64,000 nucleotides of DNA from UBA1189 sp045594245 (GTDB lineage Bacteria; Bacteroidota; Bacteroidia; Bacteroidales; Bacteroidaceae), in contig JAZNYG010000066.1 of NCBI GenBank assembly GCA_045594245.1, forward strand, positions 1-64,000. The letters are read 5' to 3'. The position numbers and the translations under genes are program-made. The notes under the pieces are model-generated. The model ran no database searches and was not told the origin of the DNA. It worked only from the letters and a program-made list of their open reading frames with translations. This document shows, piece by piece, positions 42,273 through 50,373 of this stretch (positions are counted from its first letter, which is position 1; every line of letters starts with the position of its first letter).

Positions 42273-43802
42273 TCATCTACGGCTACCGCTACTGCTTCCG
42301 CCACTACGTGAGCCGCCACCATATGAACCGCCACTGCTACGTGAGCCGCCACTATATGAACTGCCTCCACTGTAAGAGCTACCACTGCTACGTGAGCTAC
42401 TGCTGTAAGAGCTGCCACTGCTATATGAACTGCTGCTACGTGAGCTACTTCCGCTACTATATGAGCTGCTACGCGAGCTACTACTTGACGAACCGCTTGA
42501 ATAGCTGCCCGAACGACTCGAAGATGAGCTGCGACTTATCGAAGATGAGGAACTACGCGTACTGCTGGGGCGATTATACGAAGAGCTAGAACCGCTACGG
42601 GAAGAGCTCTGACGAGTATATGAGCTACGCGAACTGCTGCCGGTAGTAGCACCACGACTGATGGAAGACGATGTACTGCCTCCGCGACGCAACACCTCAT
42701 CATTACCACCACGGCTCGATGATGAGCGTACGGCACCCGATGAGCGACTCGTAGAAGAGCCTGAACGGCCCGTCACTACGCGAACTGAAGAACTGCGAGT
42801 AGAACCATTATCGGTACGAGTGACACTGGATCCACGGCGTGTTGCCGACGTTGTGCCACGGCTAACTGTATTATTATCCTGTGCCCCACGACGAGTAGAA
42901 GCTACGGTTGCGTGACGCGTATTCTCATAGGGACGTGAGCCGGGCTTACCTCCACCCCAGCTAGGTTTGCCATGGCCTGGATAGAAGCCATGATGGCCAT
43001 GATGCCAACCTGGATAATAACCAGGATAGCATCCATAGAAGTAAGGATCGTACCAGGGATCATACCATATATTACCGTAGAATCCACCCCAGTGGTGTCC
43101 CCAATGGTGACCGTAGTGCCATCCCCAATGATGGTTCCAATGACTGCCCCACGGACTCCAACCAAAGGGATAGCTCATCCGATAGTCCCAATAGAGCCAA
43201 TTGCTGGCTGTAGGGAACACATAGGCATACAGCCCATCGTCATAAATATTCCAATCCCAACTGGGCCACAAGGCACCGCCATATACAACATCCCAGTAGA
43301 GCGGACTGCTCACGGGGATAGCATAGCGTGGATTGCGGAAACGGACGATGCGCATGGCATACTCATAGTCAGAGTCACTACCGTCAAAACCGTTGACCCA
43401 ACCCTCATCCTCGTTCACGCGGGTAAGCTTTAACGTATCGGTATTCATCCACATCGTGTCGCCTTCCTCGGTAATAAGAACAAAGCCTTCATCGTTCATA
43501 ACAAATTCAGATACAGCATCGCCCTGCTCTGTCAAGTATGAGCCACGGCGGTTGTAGGCATCCTCGTCTATCTCCAGGCCTTTGGCATAAGATGAGCTTG
43601 CCGCAACAGTTTTCACCGGTTGCTTATTCTCCGTTACCGAAGCCGACTCAGATTGGGGTACGGCAGCCTCATCAGCCACCTTCTCCACGGTTTCTGTCTT
43701 CACCTTCTTTTTCTTGGGAACGAAGTACAAGTCATCGTGCTGTGCCGATACTGAACCTACGATTCCCACCAACATCAATGCAATCAATACTGTTCTTTTC
43801 AT
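42273..43802 (-). CDS. Secreted low-complexity protein, His/Gly/Trp-rich centre and Ser/Arg-rich tail
   Basis: About 509 residues from the ATG at 43802 (MKRTVLIALMLVGIVGSVSA, a signal peptide). Residues about 25-195 are a moderately complex beta-rich region. Residues about 220-290 are dense in His, Trp, Gly and Tyr (HWNHHWGWHYGHHWGHHWGG), which could bind metal. The last 180 residues are almost only Ser, Arg, Gly and Tyr (SRSSSSSRSGSYSSGSS). No family name is recognised, though similar proteins occur beside FadL-like genes in Bacteroidales. The promoter's -7 box TATCTTTG is at 43834-43841. Confidence 0.75.
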   Translation of the reverse strand: MKRTVLIALMLVGIVGSVSAQHDDLYFVPKKKKVKTETVEKVADEAAVPQSESASVTENKQPVKTVAASSSYAKGLEIDEDAYNRRGSYLTEQGDAVSEFVMNDEGFVLITEEGDTMWMNTDTLKLTRVNEDEGWVNGFDGSDSDYEYAMRIVRFRNPRYAIPVSSPLYWDVVYGGALWPSWDWNIYDDGLYAYVFPTASNWLYWDYRMSYPFGWSPWGSHWNHHWGWHYGHHWGHHWGGFYGNIWYDPWYDPYFYGCYPGYYPGWHHGHHGFYPGHGKPSWGGGKPGSRPYENTRHATVASTRRGAQDNNTVSRGTTSATRRGSSVTRTDNGSTRSSSVRVVTGRSGSSTSRSSGAVRSSSSRGGNDEVLRRGGSTSSSISRGATTGSSSRSSYTRQSSSRSGSSSSYNRPSSTRSSSSSISRSSSSSRSGSYSSGSSSSSSRSSSYSSGSSSRSSSSYSSGSSYSSSSRSSGSSYSGGSSYSGGSRSSGGSYGGGSRSGGSSSGSRR

Positions 43803-43833
43803 ATCCTTATACATTCTATACATTTTCACGATG

Positions 43834-43841
43834 CAAAGATA
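43834..43841 (-). promoter_or_regulatory. -7 box for the Ser/Arg-rich protein and FadL-like gene
   Basis: TATCTTTG on the minus strand, with no clear -33 box. The leader to the ATG at 43802 is about 28 nt; a GTG at 43829 is in frame but would mask the signal peptide. Confidence 0.5.
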
Positions 43842-43907
43842 ACAGATAAAAAACGACCGCCATAGGGAAATTTCCTATCATTTGTGGGGAAAATCCCTAA
43901 AAAAGCG

Positions 43908-43915
43908 TAATTTTG
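43908..43915 (+). promoter_or_regulatory. -7 box for prmA
   Basis: TAATTTTG, with a TTTG 23 nt upstream, slightly longer than the usual spacing. A 46-nt leader precedes the ATG at 43962. Confidence 0.5.
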
Positions 43916-43961
43916 CAGAGAGAGAGCAACAGAATTGCACCTAAAACGATAAAAAAAACAT

Positions 43962-44807
43962 ATGCAATACATCGAAGTTACTTTTACCGTCAATCCCGTC
44001 AGCGAAACCGCCAATGATATTATCGCAGCCCTTGCTGCAGAGCTAGGTTTCGAGAGTTTTGTAGAGTCACCCGAAGGCACCATCGGCTACATCCCAGCGC
44101 CACTCTACAATGAGGAGTCCCTACACAAGGCGCTGACCGACTTTCCAATGAGTGACACCACCATCACCTTCGTGGCCAATGAGATGGAAGACAAGGACTG
44201 GAATGAGGAGTGGGAGAAGAACTTCTTTGAGCCTATTGTCGTAGACAATCGCTGCGTCATCCACAGCACCTTCCACAAGGACTATCCTAAGGCCACTTAC
44301 GATATCATCATCAATCCGCAGATGGCTTTCGGCACGGGACATCATCAGACCACACGCCTCATCATCAGCTACCTGCTCGACATCGAGCTACAAGGAAAGA
44401 CTGTACTCGATATGGGTTGTGGCACCTCCATCCTAGCCATTTTGGCCTCTATGCGTGGTGCCTCATCACTCACCGCCATCGACATCGACGAGTGGTGTGT
44501 CAACAACTCCATAGACAACTTTACTCTCAACCACATCGACAACATCAAGGTATTCCAGGGCGATGCTTCATCACTTGCTACCGAAGGCCCCTTCGATGTC
44601 ATCATCGCCAACATCAACCGCAACATTCTCCTTGCCGACATGCAATACTATGTAGCACGCATGAACGAAGGAGCCGAGATCTACTTCAGCGGCTTCTACG
44701 AAAGCGACCTCCCCATGATACAGGCCGAAGCCGAGCGCCTCGGATTACGCTACCTCAGCCACCGTGTAGAGACGGACTGGACAGCAGCACAGTTTGTAAA
44801 GGAATAA
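43962..44807 (+). CDS. prmA: Ribosomal protein L11 methyltransferase
   Basis: A 281-residue SAM-dependent methyltransferase that methylates ribosomal protein L11. The N-terminal substrate-binding domain is followed by FGTGHHQTTRL (about residues 124-134), SAM motif I VLDMGCGTSILAILA (about 149-163), an acidic IDIDEW and the catalytic-region FDVIIANINRNIL (about 210), all typical of PrmA. Length is normal. It is a single gene, convergent with the GH25 lysozyme gene 7 nt away. Confidence 0.93.
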   Translation: MQYIEVTFTVNPVSETANDIIAALAAELGFESFVESPEGTIGYIPAPLYNEESLHKALTDFPMSDTTITFVANEMEDKDWNEEWEKNFFEPIVVDNRCVIHSTFHKDYPKATYDIIINPQMAFGTGHHQTTRLIISYLLDIELQGKTVLDMGCGTSILAILASMRGASSLTAIDIDEWCVNNSIDNFTLNHIDNIKVFQGDASSLATEGPFDVIIANINRNILLADMQYYVARMNEGAEIYFSGFYESDLPMIQAEAERLGLRYLSHRVETDWTAAQFVKE

Positions 44808-44814
44808 CACGTGA

Positions 44815-45777
44815 TTACTTCAAGGTATATCGCAGGAGGTCATTCCACGAGCCATTGAAGACATTCAAATCAACATTCTCCTCTATGCCCGGCACAGTAC
44901 CATAGTCGGTATGTTGCCAAAACTGCCACGGCCCATCATAGCTGAGTGCATCCACGTAGTAGTGGGCTATCCACAAGGGATAGGATGACAACTCGGGCGT
45001 GTCAAGATAATGCAGTCTATATTTATAGGAGGTGTAGATGATGGGCTTCACACCATAGTGCTGCTCCAGGCGATTGAGGAACTTGACGAGGTCGGCTTGC
45101 AGCTGCGCCTTGTTGCGTGGTTTACGTTCAATATCAAGTACGGGAGCCAAGTCACCCGTTTCGAGTTTCACCTGTGAGATAAAGAAATCGGCCTGACGGA
45201 TAGGGTCGGTATTTGGGTTATAGAAATGGTATGCTCCGCGCACTAGCCCCACCTCGCGGGCCTGACGGAAGTTGTCAACAAAGAGACGATCCTTGTGGTC
45301 ACCCCCCTCAGTAGCCTTCATGAAGACGAAGCGGATGGGGTATTCCTGTTTGTCAGTGGCCTTGACAGCTTCCCAGTCAATCTCGCCTTGGTGATGCGAC
45401 ACATCGATGCCATGTACCTTGTAGTTGACGGGGAGGCATACTCCATACCCCTTATATCCGTAGCAGGGTTTCCAACGATAGCTATAGGGGCGAATGAAAA
45501 AGTAATAGAAGAAGGTAAGTATGGCTACTGCACCGATGGAAGTAAATATCCAATGCATGACGCCCGAATTGCGGAAGCGCACCCACATACGAGCACGAGC
45601 CTTGCGGCGCTTGGCCTTTCGGGCAGCAGCTTCGCGAGCCTTTGCCTTAGCTTTGGCAGCCTTGCGCTTCTCCTTCTCCGACATCGGCTTGCCCTTCTTG
45701 GCGCTCTTGGCCTTCTGCTTGGGGTTGCCGTTCATGCGGATGGTGGTAGTGCGTACGGTGGAACTTGTCTTCGCCAT
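44815..45777 (-). CDS. GH25 lysozyme with a polybasic N-terminus and membrane anchor
   Basis: A 320-residue type II membrane protein. Residues 1-70 are nearly all Lys, Ala and Arg (KEKRKAAKAKAKAREAAARK). A single transmembrane helix follows (WIFTSIGAVAILTFFYYFFI, about 76-95). The periplasmic GH25 domain begins HGIDVSHHQGEIDWEAV (about 122), with PVLDIE (about 211) and WQFWQHTDYGTVPGIEENVD. The Asp and Glu of DVSHHQG and LDIE are the usual catalytic residues for muramidase activity. The basic tail, predicted cytosolic by the positive-inside rule, is unusual for this family. Confidence 0.88.
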   Translation of the reverse strand: MAKTSSTVRTTTIRMNGNPKQKAKSAKKGKPMSEKEKRKAAKAKAKAREAAARKAKRRKARARMWVRFRNSGVMHWIFTSIGAVAILTFFYYFFIRPYSYRWKPCYGYKGYGVCLPVNYKVHGIDVSHHQGEIDWEAVKATDKQEYPIRFVFMKATEGGDHKDRLFVDNFRQAREVGLVRGAYHFYNPNTDPIRQADFFISQVKLETGDLAPVLDIERKPRNKAQLQADLVKFLNRLEQHYGVKPIIYTSYKYRLHYLDTPELSSYPLWIAHYYVDALSYDGPWQFWQHTDYGTVPGIEENVDLNVFNGSWNDLLRYTLK

Positions 45778-45797
45778 TCGTATCTTTATATATAAGT

Positions 45798-45822
45798 AGG
45801 GGCAGACGTTGTCTGCCCTTAC
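45798..45822. terminator. Strong hairpin between PPi-PFK and lysozyme genes
   Basis: GTAGGGGCAGAC pairs with GTCTGCCCTTAC around a 1-nt centre (GTT), with one mismatch. It lacks a T-tract, so it may be a processing or stability element rather than a terminator. Confidence 0.45.
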
Positions 45823-45837
45823 TTTACATCACTATTT

Positions 45838-45866
45838 AATTGTCAATTATCAATTGTCAATTCCGA
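45838..45866. repeat. AATTGTCAATT repeat next to the PFK stop codon
   Basis: AATTGTCAATTATCAATTG then TCAATT, nearly identical to the repeat coded inside the BspA gene at 55378-55412. It touches the stop codon of the PPi-dependent phosphofructokinase gene. Confidence 0.7.
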
Positions 45867-45867
45867 A

Positions 45868-47514
45868 TTAGAGGTCGCCCAACTCGTAACGGAGAGTCAT
45901 AGTAGGCTGGTCGCAAACCTCACGAGGACCATAGTACTGGATAGGACCAGGGAATACATACTCGGTCTCGCTAGCCCAAGCCTCACGCTTAGCAGCGAAA
46001 GCCTTGAAGGGTGCACCGTCGAGCTCAACAAGCGCCTTCTTGATTACGGGCTTCATCTGACCGTGACGACGCTCCATATTCATCATCATAGTTACAGGGA
46101 TACCACCTGCCAACCACTCCTCAGCTGGACGTGTGGTCTGACGGATTGAAGGCATGTAACCGGTCTTGCCGGCAGCGATGAGCAATGATGCAGCATATCC
46201 GAGTGAGTAACAGTAGTCAGCATCGTAGTTTGAGGGAGCTGCGCAACGACCTTCGTAACCGAAGAAGTGGTGCTGGGCAGAGAACTTACCGTTATACTTG
46301 CCAGCAGCCTTCCACTCGTCGAGCTTGTTGCCTACCATCTCAGAAAGCAACTTCTCTGTCTCGATAAGTGATACCTGTACGTTGCCGTGGGGGTCGCGGT
46401 CGAGTGAGAGCTGACGTGCTACGCCTTCGGGCAGACTTGCGTATACCTTGGCGTTAGCCTCAGAGAGGTGATCGATAATATACTGACGCTGGTTAGCCTC
46501 TTCCACAGCTGCAAACTCAGCTGCATTGTGAGCGAGGAAGTCGTTGAGTTCGCTGATGAGCGACTTGATTTCGGGGATGAACTCGATAAGGCCTTCGGGG
46601 ATGAGCACGATACCGTAGTTGCAGCCATTCTCAGCACGCTTTACAACTACGTTGGCAATATCAGTTACCACCTCGTCGAGAGATTGCTTCTTGGCCTCAA
46701 CCTCCTCGGAGATGATACAGATGTTGGGCTGTACCTGAAGAGCTACCTCAAGCGCGATGTGAGAAGCCGAGCGGCCCATCAGCTTGATGAAGTGGTAGTA
46801 TTTACGGGCAGAGTCGCAGTCACGCTCAATGTTACCAACAACCTCTGCATATACCTTACATGCGGTGTCGAAACCGAAAGAGGTCTCAATCATCTCGTTC
46901 TTCAGGTCACCGTCGATGGTCTTGGGGCAACCGATTACCTGTACGCCAGCATTGATAGATGCATAGTACTCAGCAAGTACGCAAGCGTTAGTGTTAGAGT
47001 CGTCACCACCGATAATAACAAGAGCGTTGATCTCAAGCTTCTTGAGAATTTCAAGACCCTTGTCAAACTGCTCCTTGGTCTCGAGCTTGGTACGACCCGA
47101 ACCGATCATATCAAAACCACCAGTGTTGCGATATTCGTCAACCACTTCAGCGGTGAGCTCGCGGTAGTTGTGCTTTACAAGACCGTCAGGGCCCATCAAG
47201 AAGCCATAAAGACGGCTAGCAGGGTTGAGCATCTTGAGGCCATCGAACAGACCAGAGATTACATTGTGACCACCAGGAGCCTGACCACCAGAAAGGATTA
47301 CACCTACGTTCAGGGGCTTGCTCTCTACCTTGTCGGCAGGAACGAACTTCAACATAGGCATACCATAGGTATTGGGGAACAACTCCTTGATAGCCTCTTG
47401 GTCAGCTGCAGACTGTGTGAGGGCACCCTCCTCAATCTTCACAGCACTTCTCAATACTTGGGGGAGCTTCGGCTGGTAAGAAGCTCTAGCCAATTGCAAT
47501 GCGCTTTTCTTCAT
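45868..47514 (-). CDS. pfp: Pyrophosphate-dependent 6-phosphofructokinase
   Basis: About 548 residues from the ATG at 47514 (MKKSALQLARASYQPKLPQV); an upstream Met 17 codons earlier is less likely because the family begins here. It phosphorylates fructose-6-phosphate using PPi instead of ATP, reversibly. GVILSGGQAPGGHNVISGLF (about residues 70-89), GGDDSNTNAC (about 182; the GGDD form is the PPi mark) and PKTIDGDLKN (about 210) are diagnostic. Length matches Bacteroides-type long PFPs. Single gene, with an AT-rich repeat after it. Confidence 0.93.
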   Translation of the reverse strand: MKKSALQLARASYQPKLPQVLRSAVKIEEGALTQSAADQEAIKELFPNTYGMPMLKFVPADKVESKPLNVGVILSGGQAPGGHNVISGLFDGLKMLNPASRLYGFLMGPDGLVKHNYRELTAEVVDEYRNTGGFDMIGSGRTKLETKEQFDKGLEILKKLEINALVIIGGDDSNTNACVLAEYYASINAGVQVIGCPKTIDGDLKNEMIETSFGFDTACKVYAEVVGNIERDCDSARKYYHFIKLMGRSASHIALEVALQVQPNICIISEEVEAKKQSLDEVVTDIANVVVKRAENGCNYGIVLIPEGLIEFIPEIKSLISELNDFLAHNAAEFAAVEEANQRQYIIDHLSEANAKVYASLPEGVARQLSLDRDPHGNVQVSLIETEKLLSEMVGNKLDEWKAAGKYNGKFSAQHHFFGYEGRCAAPSNYDADYCYSLGYAASLLIAAGKTGYMPSIRQTTRPAEEWLAGGIPVTMMMNMERRHGQMKPVIKKALVELDGAPFKAFAAKREAWASETEYVFPGPIQYYGPREVCDQPTMTLRYELGDL

Positions 47515-47774
47515 TGTGGTTAAATGTGTATAGTTAAAAATTACAATTCGTTTTGTCAAAACCATATTACCCTATATACATATTATATAGGATAAGTTGA
47601 CGCAAAATTTGCAAAATTCCGTGAGAATATCAAATTTATCAGTTTTTTTCTCCGCTGTTTGGTGCATTAAACATTATTGACTACCTTTACCGAAGAAACC
47701 GACAGCAAGGATTGCAACCTCCATGTTGCACTTGCCGATTCAGGTTACCGATTATTCTTAAAAACAAAAAGACT

Positions 47775-48038
47775 ATGGCAAACAAAAGAGACCTAAAAAA
47801 GAGCATCAACTACGTTGTAGGCGACCTGTTTCAAGAGTGCTTAGTACTCAAAGTGATAAAGAAGGCAGACAGTGCCAAAGCCGACGAGGTATTGACCGAT
47901 ATCCTCAACCTGCAGAATGAGTTTCTGGCCCGTGCCAACCATCCTCAGCCCGGTGCTATAAAGCCCTATTTCCGCAAGCTCTACAGCGACTTCGGCGATG
48001 CCGTAGATGCCATCATTGCCAAGATGCAGGCGATGTAA
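47775..48038 (+). CDS. Small conserved hypothetical protein
   Basis: An 87-residue protein starting MANKRDLKKSINYVVGDLFQ. The ATG at 47775 has a purine-rich stretch (AAAAAGACT) before it, and I prefer it to one 21 codons upstream, whose Cys/Pro-rich extension looks non-coding. It is helical and soluble, with LTDILNLQNEFLARANHPQP in the middle. It resembles a conserved Bacteroidales family of unknown function, from memory. A good terminator follows at once, so it is a monocistron. Confidence 0.75.
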   Translation: MANKRDLKKSINYVVGDLFQECLVLKVIKKADSAKADEVLTDILNLQNEFLARANHPQPGAIKPYFRKLYSDFGDAVDAIIAKMQAM

Positions 48039-48066
48039 CAGGCAACTACAACCATCAGCTACAATA

Positions 48067-48100
48067 AAGAAGGCCCTTTCACGGGGCCTTCTTCTTTTTT
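48067..48100 (+). terminator. Intrinsic terminator
   Basis: AAGAAGGCCC (48067-48076) pairs with GGGCCTTCTT (48084-48093), then CTTTTTT. Confidence 0.88.
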
Positions 48101-48150
48101 TGACAGTGCCGGAGCCTTTCGCTACGGCCATCATCAGCATCTTTTCATTC

Positions 48151-48256
48151 TTAGAAGCTGTTTGGATTTTACCGCTAATAAGTTTAAGAAGATACTTTTC
48201 TGTTTATTTGAGGTCCTTTTCAACTAAACTAGAAATAAAATTCAAACAGCTTCTTA
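48151..48256. mobile_element. 106-bp MITE-like element with 21-bp terminal inverted repeats
   Basis: The left end TTAGAAGCTGTTTGGATTTT (48151-48170, plus A) and the inverse of the right end (48236-48256) match at 19 of 21 positions. The interior is AT-rich, without ORFs. The right end overlaps the stop codon (TAA, 48254-48256) of the aminopeptidase gene. The 'AAGCTGTTTGAATTT' end recalls common Bacteroidales insertion-sequence termini. No target duplication could be confirmed. Confidence 0.6.
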
Positions 48257-50068
48257 AAGTTCCTCCTCCGGCTCGAACAGGCAGTCGATGGTCTTTGTCT
48301 TGAGCCATGCAGCCTCCTCTTCGGTGAGGTCGGGAGCGAGGGCTTCGTAGACGCTGCTGTTGAAGCAGTCGATAAACATCTTCTCCTCGTCGGTGAGCAG
48401 CTCCTCCACGAGCGGAGTGGTGTCGATATAGGTGCAGGTCATGGTGATGAATCCCAACCAGTCGCCATACTCGTTTTTTTCCTCCTCGCAGCACAGCAGC
48501 ATATTCTCGTGGCGTATGCCGTAGTGGCCTTCGCAGTACATGCCGGGCTCACACGAGGTAATCATGCCGGGCAGCATGGCCTGGTCGTAAAGGTTCTGGC
48601 GCAGGTCTTGCGGACCCTCGTGCACGCAGAGCACATGGCCTACTCCATGACCGGTGCCGTGACCGTAGTTGCGGTTGTATTTCCATAGCGGCATGCGTGC
48701 CAGGATGTCGAGGTTGGCGCCGCGAGTGCCACGGGGGAACGAGGCGAGCGAGAGGGCTATCATGCCTTGCAACACGCAGGTGTAGTCGGCAGCCTCATCA
48801 TCGGTGAGCGGACCCAGAGGCACGGTGCGCGTAATGTCGGTGGAGCCGTCGAGATAGTGGGCGCCTGAGTCTATCAGGTAGAGACCGCGCGGCTGCAGCA
48901 CGCTGCACTTCTCCGGTGTGGCCGAGTAGTGGGGCAGGGCCGCATTCTCACCATAGGCCGAGATGGGCGCAAAGCTCTCGTCGAGGTATCCCTCCATCTC
49001 GCGGCGGAAACTGATGAGCTTATCCGAGGCGTCTATCTCGGTGATGCGCTCGCCACGCTGCATGGCCTGCTCGAGCCAGTAGAAGAAGCGGGTCTGCGCC
49101 ACGCCATCCTTGTGGTAGGCACGGTGGAACCCGGCGATCTCGGTCTCGTTCTTGAGTGCCTTCTCGAGTTTCACGGGCGAGGTGGCATTGACTACGGCTG
49201 TACCGAAGCGCTCTACTACCTTCTCATAGAGGGCATAGTTGAGCATGCTGCCATCTATATATATAGGTGCTTCGATGGGCCATGAGGCGATGCTCTGCAC
49301 TACGTCGGCATAGGGTGCCAGCTCCACGCCATCGGCAGCGAGGGTAGCACGCAGTTCTTCGCTAAACTTGCTCTCAGTGGTATACAGCACGGCTTTCTGG
49401 GCGTCGAGCCACAGGTAAGCGATGACCACGGGCGTATGGGCGATGTCGCGACTGCGTATGTTGAGCATCCAGGCTATCTCGTCGAGGCTGCTCAGGAGGA
49501 TAGAGCCACAGCCCTTTTCGGCAATGGCTTGGCGCAGCCATGCGAGCTTGTCGGCACGTGAGCGGCCGGTATACTCTACACCGAGTTCAAAGGCGGGAGC
49601 ATCGGGCAGTGCGGGGCGGTCGGGCCAGAGGGCATCGATGAAGTCGGGGCGGCTCACCACCTGCTGGTGCTTGGGGGCGAAGAGTGCCTGCATGTGCTCT
49701 ACCGTAGCGAGAGGCATACAGAGACCATCGACGCATACCGTAGCGCCCTCGCCAAGGTGTTGGGAAAGCCATTCGGGGAAGTCCACGGCATCGGGCACGC
49801 GCAGCTTGTGCAATTCTATGCCGCTACCTTCGAGCTGGGCTACGGCCTGAATGAAGTAGCGCGTGTCGGTCCACAGGCCGGCATGGTCGTGGGTGACTAC
49901 TACGGTACCGTACGAGCCGGTAAAACCTGATACATACTTGCGGGCCTGCCAGCGCTTGGGCAGGTATTCGCTACTGTGGGGGTCGGTGCCTGAGATGACA
50001 ATGGCATCCCATCCCTCGCTCTGCATCATCTGACGCAACTGGGCTATAATCTCTTTTGGGGTCATCAT
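48254..50068 (-). CDS. Aminopeptidase P family Xaa-Pro peptidase (M24B)
   Basis: A 604-residue three-domain metallopeptidase that removes N-terminal residues before proline. The two N-terminal creatinase-like domains precede the pita-bread fold. Metal ligands are visible: Asp pair in YLIDSGAHYLDGSTDITRTV, His in GHGTGHGVGHVLCVHEGPQ (about residue 467), Glu in TSCEPGMY and Glu in RHENMLL. It starts with two Met codons. Its stop lies inside the terminal repeat of a MITE-like element, so the last residue may be changed from the ancestral end. Confidence 0.93.
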   Translation of the reverse strand: MMTPKEIIAQLRQMMQSEGWDAIVISGTDPHSSEYLPKRWQARKYVSGFTGSYGTVVVTHDHAGLWTDTRYFIQAVAQLEGSGIELHKLRVPDAVDFPEWLSQHLGEGATVCVDGLCMPLATVEHMQALFAPKHQQVVSRPDFIDALWPDRPALPDAPAFELGVEYTGRSRADKLAWLRQAIAEKGCGSILLSSLDEIAWMLNIRSRDIAHTPVVIAYLWLDAQKAVLYTTESKFSEELRATLAADGVELAPYADVVQSIASWPIEAPIYIDGSMLNYALYEKVVERFGTAVVNATSPVKLEKALKNETEIAGFHRAYHKDGVAQTRFFYWLEQAMQRGERITEIDASDKLISFRREMEGYLDESFAPISAYGENAALPHYSATPEKCSVLQPRGLYLIDSGAHYLDGSTDITRTVPLGPLTDDEAADYTCVLQGMIALSLASFPRGTRGANLDILARMPLWKYNRNYGHGTGHGVGHVLCVHEGPQDLRQNLYDQAMLPGMITSCEPGMYCEGHYGIRHENMLLCCEEEKNEYGDWLGFITMTCTYIDTTPLVEELLTDEEKMFIDCFNSSVYEALAPDLTEEEAAWLKTKTIDCLFEPEEEL

Positions 50069-50145
50069 ATTTTTTTGAATTTATAGTTTTACTATTGGGG
50101 GATAATATGGGTATTTGTCCTATAAAACAGTTTCTTGCCACGATG

Positions 50146-50238
50146 GTGTCATCCTGACAGAGCGCAGCGGCGGAAGGATCTCGCAAGGTCTCTAGCCAAA
50201 TCCCTGCGTGAGATTCTTCACTGCGTTCAGAATGACAT
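50146..50238. repeat. GTCATTCTGA-type dispersed inverted repeat
   Basis: The left arm (50147-50185, GTCATCCTGACAGAGCGCAG) and inverse of the right arm (ATGTCATTCTGAACGCAGTG) share an imperfect dyad around a central stretch. A second relative is at 62195-62244. This repeat type is widely seen between genes in several bacterial phyla. No gene is visible in 50069-50373 otherwise. Confidence 0.6.
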
Positions 50239-50361
50239 CAATGTTTGTAAAATACAATCAATCATCCTTTCCAAGCAACAAATATAGGCTTTTTTCACGG
50301 CACAAGCAATATTCTTGTTAAAAAATCGTCATCCTAAGGCAAGGATATGAAATATATGTAC

Positions 50362-50369
50362 TACATTTG
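50362..50369 (+). promoter_or_regulatory. -7 box placed at the start codon
   Basis: TACATTTG lies 4 nt before the ATG at 50374, which would make the message leaderless. No good -33 box is present, so the match may be chance. Confidence 0.35.
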
Positions 50370-50373
50370 CCGT

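Noticed and set aside
46468..47523. 351-codon open frame opposite the PPi-dependent phosphofructokinase
   Set aside because: Shadow of a well-supported gene; no ribosome-binding site or family resemblance.
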